Below, one piece after another: positions 15,970 to 24,057 of a stretch of 64,000 bases of DNA. Location of the stretch: positions 1,984,001 to 2,048,000 of the forward strand of contig NZ_JAFBBQ010000001.1 in the NCBI RefSeq assembly GCF_016907255.1, given 5' to 3'. Numbering within the stretch: position 1 is the stretch's first letter; the number at the start of each line of letters is the position of its first letter. This stretch comes from Microbacterium keratanolyticum. Lineage in GTDB: Bacteria > Actinomycetota > Actinomycetes > Actinomycetales > Microbacteriaceae. Below the pieces are notes generated by a model that was not told the origin of the DNA, made no database searches, and saw nothing but the letters and a program-made list of their open reading frames with translations. The translations under genes and the position numbers were made by a program.

Positions 15970-17417
15970 CCGTTCTCCTGTGCGCGGATCTTCGCCGCAC
16001 GGGCGAAGTACGTCACGAGGAACGAGAGCACCAGGGCGAAGAAGACGCCGAGGTTCGCGTAGGCCCAGTCGCCGTCCGCACCGCCCACGAGGCCGAGGAA
16101 GTAGCCCTGCCAGTTGTTCCACGGGGCGGCGTCCGCGAAGCCGTTGAGGACGAAGCCCCAGCCGATGATCGAGGCGACGACCAGGGTGCCGACGGACGTC
16201 CAGTCCCACGCGCCATAGCGGCCGTTGGCGTCGAAGAGCCCGTCTTCGTCGTATGCCTTCCTGCGGCGCAGGATGTCGGCGATCAGAATGCCCGCCCAGG
16301 AGGCGAGCGGCACTCCGAGCGTGATCAGGAAGCTCTGGAACGGGCCGAGGAAGTCAGCGGAGAAGAACACGACGTAGATCGTGCCGAGCGTCAGGATGAC
16401 GCCGTCGATCGCCGCCGCCGAAGGACGGGGGATGCGGATGCCGAGGCTGATGAGCGTGAGGCCCGAGGAGTAGATGCCGAGCACCGCGCCGGAGACGAGT
16501 GCGAGGACGGCGGTGAGCAGGAACGGCACCAGCACCCAGACCGGCAGGATCGACGCGAGTGCGCCGATCGGGTCGGCGCCGACGGCGTCCATGAGCTCCT
16601 GGTCGGAGCCGGCGAGGAGCAGACCGAAGACGACGAGGATGACAGGGGCGATCGCGCCGCCGAAGGTGTTCCAGCCGACGATCGCGGCATCCGATGCCGT
16701 GCGCTTCTGATACCGCGACCAGTCTGCGGCGATGTTGATCCAGCCGAGACCGAAGCCGGTCATGACCATGACGAGCGCGCCGATGACCTGGCCGATTCCT
16801 CCATCGGGGCGAGCGAGGACCGCCGCGAAGTCGATGTGCGGCACGGCGAGGATCACGTAGAGGATCGTGACCGCGCCGGTGATCCACGTGAGGACCGACT
16901 GCATCTTCATGATCGTGTGATAGCCGAGCACGGAGGCTGCGACGATGAGCGCGGCCACGATGACCGTCGCGATGATCTTGAGCACGATACTGTCGCCGTC
17001 GCCGCCCAGCTGCGTGATGACGGTCGCTGTGGCGAGCACCGCCATGATCGCGAGGAACGTCTCCCAGCCGATCGAGGTCAGCCACGAGACGATGCCCGGG
17101 ATCTTCTGCCCGTGCACGCCGAACGCGGCGCGCGACAGCACCATCGTGGGAGCGGAACCGCGTTTTCCGGCGATCGCGATGAGCCCACAGAGGAAGAACG
17201 AGACCACGATGCCGATGACCGACACGAGGGTCGCCTGCCAGAACGAGATGCCGAAACCGAGCACGAAGGATCCGTACGACATGCCGAACACCGAGACGTT
17301 CGCCGCGAACCACGGCCAGAACAGGTCGCGCGGCTTCGCCGTACGCTCGGACTCGGGGATGATCTCGATTCCGGCGCGCTCGATGAGAGTCGACGTCGTC
17401 GTGCTGGTTTCGCTCAT
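15966..17417 (-). CDS. NCS1-family nucleobase permease (CodB-like)
   Basis: 483 residues with about twelve transmembrane helices. The N-terminal I-E-I-I-P-E-S-E-R-T-A-K-P-R-D-L-F-W-P-W-F-A-A-N segment and the later S-R-A-A-F-G-V-H-G-Q-K loop are typical of NCS1 transporters for cytosine, purines, allantoin or hydantoins. Cation symport is the known family mechanism. No ribosome site is evident before the ATG; a CAATAT six bases upstream could act as a weak -10 for a leaderless message. It forms a two-gene unit with the cysteine hydrolase. Confidence 0.88.
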   Translation of the reverse strand: MSETSTTTSTLIERAGIEIIPESERTAKPRDLFWPWFAANVSVFGMSYGSFVLGFGISFWQATLVSVIGIVVSFFLCGLIAIAGKRGSAPTMVLSRAAFGVHGQKIPGIVSWLTSIGWETFLAIMAVLATATVITQLGGDGDSIVLKIIATVIVAALIVAASVLGYHTIMKMQSVLTWITGAVTILYVILAVPHIDFAAVLARPDGGIGQVIGALVMVMTGFGLGWINIAADWSRYQKRTASDAAIVGWNTFGGAIAPVILVVFGLLLAGSDQELMDAVGADPIGALASILPVWVLVPFLLTAVLALVSGAVLGIYSSGLTLISLGIRIPRPSAAAIDGVILTLGTIYVVFFSADFLGPFQSFLITLGVPLASWAGILIADILRRRKAYDEDGLFDANGRYGAWDWTSVGTLVVASIIGWGFVLNGFADAAPWNNWQGYFLGLVGGADGDWAYANLGVFFALVLSFLVTYFARAAKIRAQENG

Positions 17418-17474
17418 ACGCCCATATTGGCACCGGCGGGACCCGCGGGGCGGGAATCTGCGCGGTCTGCGGCG

Positions 17475-18764
17475 TCAGCGCGTGAAGAACGCCTCCGCGA
17501 CCCGCGCGAGGTCGTGCAGGTCGGTCACCCCGGCAAGCTCACGGGCCGAGTGCATCGAGAGGATCGGGATGCCCACATCGACCGTGCGGATGCCCAGACG
17601 CGTCGCCGTGATCGGTCCGATCGTCGAACCACAGGGAACCGAGTTGTTCGACACGAACTCCTGTGAGGCGACGCCCGCGCTCTCGCACCACTCCGCCCAC
17701 GCGGCAGCACCGACGGCGTCGGTGGCGTAGCGCTGGTTCGCGTTGATCTTCAGGATCGGGCCTGAGCCGAGCAGCGGCTGCACCACCGGGTCGTGCTTCG
17801 CAGCGTAGTTCGGGTGCACGGAGTGCCCCACGTCGCTCGACAGGCACCAGGATGCCGCGTAGGCGCGGTGCTTCTCGGAGATGTCTGCGCCGAGGCCGGC
17901 GTAGATGCGCTCGAGGATGTCTTCGAGGAAGGGACCGGCGGCACCGGATCGCGACGCGGACCCGAGCTCTTCGTGGTCGAACGCGGCCAGCACGGGGATG
18001 ACATCGCCCGTGATCGGCGTGGCGGCGAGCTCGGCGAGGGCCACGACCCCCGCGTGCACGGAGGCCAGGTCGTCGAGGCGGCCGCTCGCGAAGAACGCGG
18101 AATCTTTGCCGAAGACGGCCCCCGGCGCGGCATCCGCCACGACCGCATCGAAACCGCGGATGTCTGCGGCGTTCACCCCTGCGGCATCCGCGAGCTCGGC
18201 CAGCAGGTCGGCGTCGCTCGGGTCGCCGAGGCCCCACACCGGCTGCGTCTCGAACTGCTTGTCGAGCGAGAGGCCGTTGTTCGCGCCGCGGTCGAGGTGG
18301 ATCGCCAGCTGCGGCAGACGCAGCAGCGCATCGGTCGCGGCCAGCACGACGCTGCCGTCGGCCATCGCGAGGCGTCCGGCCAAGCGCAGCTCACGATCGA
18401 GCCACGAGTTCAGGAGCGGGCCGCCGTAGATCTCGACACCGGCCTGCAGCCAGCCCTTGTGACCGGTCGTCGGCTGCGGCTTGAGCTTGAAGCCGGGGGA
18501 GTCCGTGTGTGCGCCGAAGATACGCGTTCCGGTCGTCGCCGTGGCATCCGCGGGCACCGCCCAGGCGATCGCCGCACCGTCGCGAACCACCACGAAGCGC
18601 CCACCGACCTGCGTCGGCCACTCTGCGGTCTCGTCGAGACGGACGAAGCCCGCGGCTTCGAGGCGGCGCGCGACCTCTTCCGCGGCGTGGTAGCTCGAGG
18701 GCGATGCGGCGACGAAGTCCGCAAGGTCTTCGGCGTGGCTGAGGGCTGCGGGGGTGGGGGTCAT
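17475..18764 (-). CDS. apeB: M18-family aspartyl aminopeptidase
   Basis: 429 residues, the usual length of M18 peptidases. The two-zinc site is complete: G-A-H-T-D-S-P-G near the N-terminus, the central Asp region, D-H-E-E-L-G-S with the catalytic Glu pair, and S-S-D-V-G-H-S-V-H-P-N-Y near the end. It removes acidic N-terminal residues from peptides in the cytosol, forming a large tetrahedral oligomer in known members. An AAGGA ribosome site precedes the ATG at 18764. It seems to be a single-gene unit placed after the kynurenine operon. Confidence 0.92.
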   Translation of the reverse strand: MTPTPAALSHAEDLADFVAASPSSYHAAEEVARRLEAAGFVRLDETAEWPTQVGGRFVVVRDGAAIAWAVPADATATTGTRIFGAHTDSPGFKLKPQPTTGHKGWLQAGVEIYGGPLLNSWLDRELRLAGRLAMADGSVVLAATDALLRLPQLAIHLDRGANNGLSLDKQFETQPVWGLGDPSDADLLAELADAAGVNAADIRGFDAVVADAAPGAVFGKDSAFFASGRLDDLASVHAGVVALAELAATPITGDVIPVLAAFDHEELGSASRSGAAGPFLEDILERIYAGLGADISEKHRAYAASWCLSSDVGHSVHPNYAAKHDPVVQPLLGSGPILKINANQRYATDAVGAAAWAEWCESAGVASQEFVSNNSVPCGSTIGPITATRLGIRTVDVGIPILSMHSARELAGVTDLHDLARVAEAFFTR

Positions 18765-18827
18765 CGACCGGCCTTCCTTGTGGGAGCAGACCCTTCGATC
18801 GTATCGAGGGTGGCGGAGGCATCCCTG

Positions 18828-18886
18828 TTCAAGGGACGATGTTCACCCTGTTTTCGCGGATTCTCGGGTGAACATCGCTCCTTGAA
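18828..18886. repeat. 59-base inverted repeat at the 3' end of the PaaX gene
   Basis: The arms 18828-18848 and 18866-18886 are complementary at 19 of 21 positions (outer TTCAAGG/CCTTGAA, inner GTTCACCC/GGGTGAAC), with a 17-base loop. The right arm, loop and innermost part of the left arm are coding sequence of the last PaaX codons; the stop is at 18843-18845. It can fold as a strong hairpin at the operon end, so it may be a terminator without T-run, or a binding site. It separates the kynurenine operon from the M18 gene. Confidence 0.7.
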
Positions 18887-19709
18887 CGGAGGAAGTGACC
18901 GCTCGCACGTGGCTCAGGGCGGGACCGGCCCAGCGTGACGACAGCTTCTCGAAGAGCGCGAAGCTGCGCATGCCGGGCCAATCGGCGGGAAGCAGAGACG
19001 ACGGCAGGCCGGGGTCGATGTAGGGCAGAACGCGCCAGCTGTCGATCAGGTGCACGTAGGAGTGAAAAGCCGTCCCGCTGTCGAGCGAATCGAGTGTGGA
19101 CTGAAATCGCTCGTGCTCGGCGCGCAAGGCGTCGAGGTCCCACCACTTCGTCACGGCCTCGGTGAGCGGTGTTCCCGGCCGTGGGTCTTGGGTGCGGAAG
19201 AGGGTCGCGAAGGCGCGAGCATCCAGCTCTTCCAGGATCTGCTCGACCTCGGCGGCGAGATGATCGGGGCAGGTCCAGAGTCCGGGCGCGACGGCGCCGC
19301 ATCCGATCCACTGCAGACGTCGTCGCAGCTGGTGGCGCAGGTCGCGTCGCGACTCCGGAACGGTGAACGACACGAGACACCACGGATCGCCGGCGCTCAT
19401 CTGCCGGATCTCGAAGATGCGGCGGTCGCCGCGTTCGAGCATCGGCAGAGCCGCAGGATTGAGCGCGTAGTCGCCCGCGTCCGTGAGCAGCAGCCCCTTC
19501 TGCTTCAGGCGCGTGATGCCGGTGCGGGCACGCGGTGCGGGAATGCCGGCATCGCCTGCAAGCCGCACGAGCGCTGGGGCGCTGATCCGACCGCCCAGCG
19601 GGCGCAGATAGAGGCCGATGATCGTGCGCAGCAGCGACGTCGTGCTGCCGGGACGGGCGTCGAGATCATCCAGCACCGCGGGCACCGGAGCGTCGTGGCT
19701 ATCGGGCAT
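18843..19709 (-). CDS. PaaX-family transcriptional regulator
   Basis: 288 residues. An N-terminal winged helix (L-L-R-T-I-I-G-L-Y-L-R-P-L-G-G-R-I-S-A-P-A-L-V-R-L) is followed by the PaaX central and C-terminal domains (P-W-C-L-V-S-F-T-V-P-E, G-L-W-T-C-P, R-V-L-P-Y-I-D-P-G-L-P, W-P-G). PaaX of E. coli represses phenylacetate genes and responds to phenylacetyl-CoA. Here it is the last gene of the kynurenine operon and its start lies 11 bases inside kynU, so it probably senses a pathway compound such as kynurenine or an anthranilate derivative. The ligand is inference. Confidence 0.88.
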   Translation of the reverse strand: MPDSHDAPVPAVLDDLDARPGSTTSLLRTIIGLYLRPLGGRISAPALVRLAGDAGIPAPRARTGITRLKQKGLLLTDAGDYALNPAALPMLERGDRRIFEIRQMSAGDPWCLVSFTVPESRRDLRHQLRRRLQWIGCGAVAPGLWTCPDHLAAEVEQILEELDARAFATLFRTQDPRPGTPLTEAVTKWWDLDALRAEHERFQSTLDSLDSGTAFHSYVHLIDSWRVLPYIDPGLPSSLLPADWPGMRSFALFEKLSSRWAGPALSHVRAVTSSVQGAMFTRESAKTG

Positions 19710-20928
19710 CAAGCGCCTCGCGCACGGCGAGCACACCGCGGGCGACTTCTTCGAACGAGGTGCTGAGCGGGGAGAGACCCAGGCGGATGCCGTCGGGGAA
19801 GCGGAAGTCCGGGATCACGCCGTCGGCCCAGAGTGTCTGGGTGACCTCGCGGAAGGAGGGGTGGCCGATCGTGACATGGCTGCCGCGTTGCGTGGCGTCC
19901 CTCGTGCTGAGCAGTCGCACACCGGCCGGTGCGAGCATCTCGTCGTAAGCGCGCACCGCGAAGTCGGTCAGGGCGATCGACTTCGCGCGCACCGCGTCGA
20001 TGCCGACGCTGTCGATGAGGTCGAGCATCCCCTGCATCGCGAGCATCGAGATGACCGGCGGAGTGCCGCTCAGCAGCTGGCGGATGTCGGCGGAGGGTGC
20101 GTACTCGGGGCCCATCGCGAAGATGTCAGCGGCGCCCCACCAGCCCTGGATCGGCTGGCGCAGCGTGCCGAGCAGCTCACGCCGCACATAGGCGAAGGCG
20201 GGGGAGCCGGGGCCGCCGTTGAGGTACTTGTAGGTGCATCCGACCGCGAGGTCGACGCCCCAGGCATCCAGCTGCATGGGGATCACGCCGACGGAGTGGC
20301 ACAGGTCCCACATCATCAGCGCACCCGCGTTCTTCACGGTCGCGGTGATCGCGGGCATGTCGGCGAGGGCGCCCGAGCGGTAGTCGACGTGGCTGAGGGC
20401 GACGAGCGCGGTGCGCTCGGAGAGGACGGATGCCACGTCTTCGGCCGTCACACCCCGCACTGCATCCGGCTCCAGCCAGCGCAGGGTCATGCCTGCTTCG
20501 GCAGCGACGCCCTCGGCGATGAAACGGTCAGTGGGGAAGTTGCCGCGCTCGATCACGATCTCGGTGCGGCTCGCGTGACGCCCCGCGGCGGCACGCATGA
20601 GCTTGTAGATGAGCACGCTCGTCGAGTCGGCGACGACCGTCTGGCCGGGCGCGGCGCCCAGCGCCACGGCGCCGATGCGGTCGCCGAGCACCATCGGCAG
20701 ATCCATCCACTGCTCATCCCATGAGCGGATCAGACGCGTGCCCCAGTCGTGGCGCACGAACGCGGCGATCTTCTCGGCGGTATCGCGGAGCGGGCGGCCG
20801 AGGGAGTTGCCGTCGAGGTACGCGTCGACCCCCGGTGCATCCGCGAAGGCAGCGAGATGCGGGTGCAGGGGATCAGCTGCGTCCAGAGCGCGGGCGTCGT
20901 CGAGCAGGGCAGTGGCGAGGGCGGTCAT
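19699..20928 (-). CDS. kynU: kynureninase
   Basis: 409 residues of the PLP-dependent aminotransferase-V fold. The cofactor lysine is Lys234 in C-T-Y-K-Y-L-N-G-G-P-G, with Asp208 and His211 in M-W-D-L-C-H-S-V-G and the substrate motif L-D-G-N-S-L-G-R-P at 38-46. It cleaves kynurenine to anthranilate and alanine. Its start overlaps the amidohydrolase stop by four bases and its end overlaps the PaaX gene, so all four genes are tightly coupled. Confidence 0.95.
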   Translation of the reverse strand: MTALATALLDDARALDAADPLHPHLAAFADAPGVDAYLDGNSLGRPLRDTAEKIAAFVRHDWGTRLIRSWDEQWMDLPMVLGDRIGAVALGAAPGQTVVADSTSVLIYKLMRAAAGRHASRTEIVIERGNFPTDRFIAEGVAAEAGMTLRWLEPDAVRGVTAEDVASVLSERTALVALSHVDYRSGALADMPAITATVKNAGALMMWDLCHSVGVIPMQLDAWGVDLAVGCTYKYLNGGPGSPAFAYVRRELLGTLRQPIQGWWGAADIFAMGPEYAPSADIRQLLSGTPPVISMLAMQGMLDLIDSVGIDAVRAKSIALTDFAVRAYDEMLAPAGVRLLSTRDATQRGSHVTIGHPSFREVTQTLWADGVIPDFRFPDGIRLGLSPLSTSFEEVARGVLAVREALDAR

Positions 20929-21908
20929 GGCAGCTCCACGGTGAGGGCGGTGACGAGGTCGGTCGGGGCGAGAGGTGCAGCAGTGAGGGGATCGAAGACG
21001 CCCGCTGCGGGCTGAGGGACGCGGAGCAGGACAGCACCGGGTGTCCGCGGGTCAACGGGGGCGAGTGTGGCGATGAGGGCTGCGCCGTCGATTCCGGCTG
21101 CGCGCATTGCCTCGACCTCTTCGGCGCGGAGGTCGATCGGGGTGGGGCCGTTGCCCATGTCGGTGCCGTAGAGCACGGTGCCGCCCACCGCGGCGAAGCG
21201 ACGGAGATTGTCGATCGCAATGGACAGCGGCTCGCCCTCGTGAATCGCGAGGGTCGTGATCCAGGCGGCGGATGCTGCCTGCCGTGCGATCTCGCCGTCG
21301 TCGAGTCGTTCGGTGAAGGGGGTGTGCACGAGGCCTGTCGCGCCGAGGCGCACCGCGCGCTCGGCTTCGCCAGGGCCCTCGGCGTGGGCGTAGACGGGGA
21401 TCCCATGCTCTGCTGCGGATGCGACGATCGCGGCGAACACGGCATCGTCGAACACGGGGCCTGCCTCGCTGTTGCTCATGACCTTGATGCAGGATGCTCC
21501 GGCATCGGCCATCTCGGCGACGGCGAGCGCTGCGGCATCCGCATCCGCGATCTCGCGCACCGAACCTTCTCGCGCCCACCAGCGGTCGGAGGGATAGCCG
21601 CCGGGAGGCGTGAGAAACGCCCCGGCGAAGTCGATCTGCACGGGGAGCTTCGGCGCCCATTCGCGCAGCCGGGCGAACGGTGCACCGAGGTCGAGAACGC
21701 GACCGAGCCGTGAGGAAGTGAGCGGAGAAGGGTCGACGAGCATCAGGTGCACGTGGTGGTCGGTGAAGCCGCCGACGATCGCGTGCGGGAAGCGCGGGAG
21801 CGAAGCATCCGGCGTCTCGTCGTGCACGACGGGGCGTCCCTCTTCGAGAGCCAGAACCCCCTCGCGCCAGGTCGTGCCGTCGAAATAGGTGGCAGCGGAC
21901 GAGGTCAT
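20925..21908 (-). CDS. amidohydrolase in the formamidase slot of the kynurenine operon
   Basis: 327 residues of the amidohydrolase superfamily. The metal site is complete: His52-x-His54 after F-T-D, Lys142 (S-C-I-K-V-M-S), His175 (Y-A-H-A-E-G), His195 (L-V-H-T-P-F) and Asp250 (Y-G-T-D-M-G-N-G). It is wedged between tryptophan 2,3-dioxygenase and kynureninase with ATGA overlaps on both sides. The step between those two enzymes is N-formylkynurenine deformylation, normally done by KynB or an alpha/beta-hydrolase, neither of which is in this operon. I infer that this enzyme may be the formamidase; an alternative is action on a side product. Confidence 0.85.
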   Translation of the reverse strand: MTSSAATYFDGTTWREGVLALEEGRPVVHDETPDASLPRFPHAIVGGFTDHHVHLMLVDPSPLTSSRLGRVLDLGAPFARLREWAPKLPVQIDFAGAFLTPPGGYPSDRWWAREGSVREIADADAAALAVAEMADAGASCIKVMSNSEAGPVFDDAVFAAIVASAAEHGIPVYAHAEGPGEAERAVRLGATGLVHTPFTERLDDGEIARQAASAAWITTLAIHEGEPLSIAIDNLRRFAAVGGTVLYGTDMGNGPTPIDLRAEEVEAMRAAGIDGAALIATLAPVDPRTPGAVLLRVPQPAAGVFDPLTAAPLAPTDLVTALTVELP

Positions 21909-22780
21909 GAGGCACCGATCTCCGTGCGCACCGAGTACAGCTCGGGGAAGAAGGTCAGCGACAGCGCGCGCTGCAGGAAGTCGACTCCGCTCGATCCGCC
22001 GGTGCCCTTCTTCATGCCGATCGTGCGGGTGACGGTGCGGAGGTGACGGAAGCGCCAGAACTGGAAGTTGTCCTCCACATCGACGAGCTCTTCGCACGCC
22101 TCGTACAGATCCCAGTGCTCGCGCGGGTTCTCGTAGATTTCGCGGATCACCGCAACCAGCTCCGGCGTCTCACGGTACGCCTCACGCACGTCGCGCTCCA
22201 GAATCGAGGGCGGAACCGGCAGGCCACGTCGCGCGACGAGGCGAAGGAACTCGTCGTAGAGGGTCGGGCGCTCCCACTCGGCGGTCAGCAGCGCGAGGTT
22301 TTCGGGGTGCGTCTTGAAGACGCTCAGCATCCGCTCGTTCTTGTTGCCGAGTGCGAACTCGACGGCCCGATACTGCACCGACTGGAAGCCGGAGGAGTTG
22401 CCCAGCTCGCCGCGGAACTCGGCGTACTCGGTGGGCGTGAGAGTCGCCAGCACCGACCACTGCTGCGTCAGCACCTCCTGGATGTGCTTGACGCGAGCGA
22501 CGTGCTTCAGTGCGGCGCGCAGATCATCGTCGGCCAGACGATCGCGGGCGGTGCCGAGCTCGTGCAGCACGAGTTTCAGCCACAGCTCGGTGGTCTGGTG
22601 CTGAATGATGAACAGCATCTCGTCGTGGTGCTCGGGGGAGCTGACCGGATGCTGCGCCGAGAGCAGCCGGTCGAGGTCGAGGTAGCCGCCATAGGTCATG
22701 CGGTCGCGAAGGTCGGTGACGATTCCCTCTTCGAGGGCGCGTTCGTTGCCCGTGGTCGTCGGCTCGGCTTCACTGCTCAT
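21905..22780 (-). CDS. kynA: tryptophan 2,3-dioxygenase
   Basis: 291 residues, matching bacterial heme-dependent TDO. Motifs include M-T-Y-G-G-Y-L-D-L-D-R-L-L, H-H-D-E-M-L-F-I-I-Q-H-Q-T-T-E-L-W (active-site His and Arg region), S-S-G-F-Q-S-V-Q-Y-R and the heme-ligand His246 in F-R-H-L-R-T-V-T-R-T-I-G, then K-G-T-G-G-S-S-G-V-D. It opens the indole ring of tryptophan to N-formylkynurenine and is the first gene of the operon. No ribosome site is present; a well-formed promoter places the message start at the ATG. Confidence 0.96.
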   Translation of the reverse strand: MSSEAEPTTTGNERALEEGIVTDLRDRMTYGGYLDLDRLLSAQHPVSSPEHHDEMLFIIQHQTTELWLKLVLHELGTARDRLADDDLRAALKHVARVKHIQEVLTQQWSVLATLTPTEYAEFRGELGNSSGFQSVQYRAVEFALGNKNERMLSVFKTHPENLALLTAEWERPTLYDEFLRLVARRGLPVPPSILERDVREAYRETPELVAVIREIYENPREHWDLYEACEELVDVEDNFQFWRFRHLRTVTRTIGMKKGTGGSSGVDFLQRALSLTFFPELYSVRTEIGAS

Positions 22781-22786
22781 GCAGCG

Positions 22787-22815
22787 AACATAACACTTTC
22801 GTGGCGATCGTCACA
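22787..22815 (-). promoter_or_regulatory. promoter of kynurenine operon, leaderless
   Basis: On the minus strand, -35 TGTGAC (22810-22815), 17-base spacer and -10 TATGTT (22787-22792) end six bases before the kynA ATG. This is the most complete promoter among the leaderless ones in the window. Confidence 0.72.
22801..22814. promoter_or_regulatory. near-palindrome in kynA promoter, possible PaaX operator
   Basis: GTGGCGATCGTCAC is symmetric apart from one base pair and is centred on CGATCG. It covers the -35 box and part of the spacer of the kynA promoter, a position where a repressor would block polymerase. PaaX binding is a guess from operon content. Confidence 0.4.
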
Positions 22816-22964
22816 GATATGAAATGAATGCGGCGGCTGTGACGGGGGGGTCTGTGTCTCTGTGTGACCCTCGATGAAGCGGCATGTCGACCCCAGATGA
22901 CGCCGCGCGCTGCGACGCGGATTCTTGGTAGCACACCAACGCTGCCATCACCGTGAGGAGTGCC

Positions 22965-23864
22965 ATGACCGTCCTGTCTTCCGGTGCGCCGCGGTGCGCG
23001 AATCTCATCTCGCCACAGGAGCTCGCGGCGGCGCAGGAGGCCGCGGCGAACGGAACCGGGCCGACGGTTCGCCTTCTGGACGTGCGGTGGCGCTTGGACC
23101 GCCCGGAAGGCCGGCCGGAGTATCTGCGCGCGCACCTGCCGGGAGCGGTCTACGTCGACCTCGACCACGAACTCGCTCGCAAGGGCGATCCGGCAGAGGG
23201 GCGGCATCCGATCCCTCTTCTCGACGACCTGCAGCGATCCGTGCGGGGATGGGGCGTGAACGAGGGGGATCTTCTCGTCGCGTACGACGACATCCGCAGC
23301 GTCGCCGCCGCCCGACTGTGGTGGCTCCTCTCCCGCGCGGGAGTCGCTGTGCGCGTGCTGGATGGAGGGCTGCGGGCATGGATCGGCGCCGGCTTCGGCC
23401 TGGAGAGCGGCGACGTGCGACCGGTCGCCGGCGCCATCACGCTCTCGAGCTTCGACTCCGGGGTGCTGACGATCGATCAGGCGGCGGTGTTCCCGGCGGA
23501 CGGGGTGCTGCTCGATGTGCGCTCTCCTGAGCAGTACCGGGGGGACCGGGCGCCGCTCGATCCGGTGGGAGGGCACATCCCCGGAGCCGTCAACCTGCCG
23601 ACGATGGCGCATGTCGCCGACGACGGTCGCCTGCACGCACCCGACGTCCTGCGCCGCATCTTCCAGACCGCGGGAGTCACAGAGAAGATCTCCGTCGGGG
23701 TGTACTGCGGATCCGGGATCGCCGCGTCGCACACGGCGCTGGCGCTCGCCGAGGCGGGAATCGCCGCACGCGTCTTTCCCGGTTCGTGGAGCCAGTGGTC
23801 GAACACGAAGGGGCGGCCCGTCGCCGTGGGCATCCTGCCGAGCGGCCGCATCGAGGCGGTGTGA
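22965..23864 (+). CDS. sseA: sulfurtransferase with tandem rhodanese domains (SseA-like)
   Basis: 299 residues, two rhodanese domains at about 18-145 and 165-295. The first lacks a catalytic cysteine; the second has it in V-Y-C-G-S-G-I-A-A. The C-G-S-G loop is that of 3-mercaptopyruvate sulfurtransferases rather than the C-R-K-G loop of thiosulfate-specific enzymes. It transfers sulfane sulfur from 3-mercaptopyruvate to thiols or cyanide in the cytosol. A GAGGAG site lies about six bases before the ATG at 22965, so the upstream ATG is rejected. Confidence 0.9.
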   Translation: MTVLSSGAPRCANLISPQELAAAQEAAANGTGPTVRLLDVRWRLDRPEGRPEYLRAHLPGAVYVDLDHELARKGDPAEGRHPIPLLDDLQRSVRGWGVNEGDLLVAYDDIRSVAAARLWWLLSRAGVAVRVLDGGLRAWIGAGFGLESGDVRPVAGAITLSSFDSGVLTIDQAAVFPADGVLLDVRSPEQYRGDRAPLDPVGGHIPGAVNLPTMAHVADDGRLHAPDVLRRIFQTAGVTEKISVGVYCGSGIAASHTALALAEAGIAARVFPGSWSQWSNTKGRPVAVGILPSGRIEAV

Positions 23865-23914
23865 ACGCGGCAACAGCGACCGAAGCGCGAACCGCCGCCG
23901 TGTAGGGTGAAAGC

Positions 23915-24056
23915 GATAGCGCCTAGGGTTCCGGAGTCTCACTCGACTGGTCCGAGCGGCGCCACGGTCCGCCTCCGCAGGCGGAGCGTCATCTGACAGG
24001 ACAAAAGCCCGGAGGAACCTCGTTCGGCATGCCGTCATGTCGTCCGGAAGGTTCTT
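23915..24056 (+). ncRNA. ykkC-class riboswitch (guanidine-I-like) with expression platform
   Basis: The conserved blocks of ykkC RNAs occur in order: CTAGGGTTCCG (23923-23933), GACTGGTCCGAG (23944-23955), an ACGG followed by the hairpin CCGCCT/AGGCGG (23969-23984), and GGACAAAAGCCCGG (23999-24012). GCGCC at 23919 can pair with GGCGC at 23958. Downstream, 24013-24020 pairs with 24049-24056 over eight bases, covering half of the GGAAGG ribosome site at 24046-24051. The same 24014-24020 segment can instead pair with AGGGTTCC at 23925-23932 in the aptamer. Ligand binding should therefore free the ribosome site. Guanidine is favoured by the exporter downstream; ppGpp, PRPP or ADP variants are possible. 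Confidence 0.85.
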
Positions 24057-24057
24057 C

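Noticed and set aside
15927..17666. 579-residue plus-strand frame opposite the NCS1 permease
   Set aside because: Acidic/basic repetitive translation without domain; the minus strand encodes clear membrane helices.
24011..24015. GGAGG as a ribosome site for a short leader peptide
   Set aside because: It is part of the conserved 3' end of the riboswitch; no short frame with a suitable start follows at the right distance.
24037..24057. ATG 24037 as the start of the riboswitch-linked transporter
   Set aside because: No ribosome site at a proper distance, whereas GTG 24058 has GGAAGG six bases ahead and the membrane helix begins right after it.
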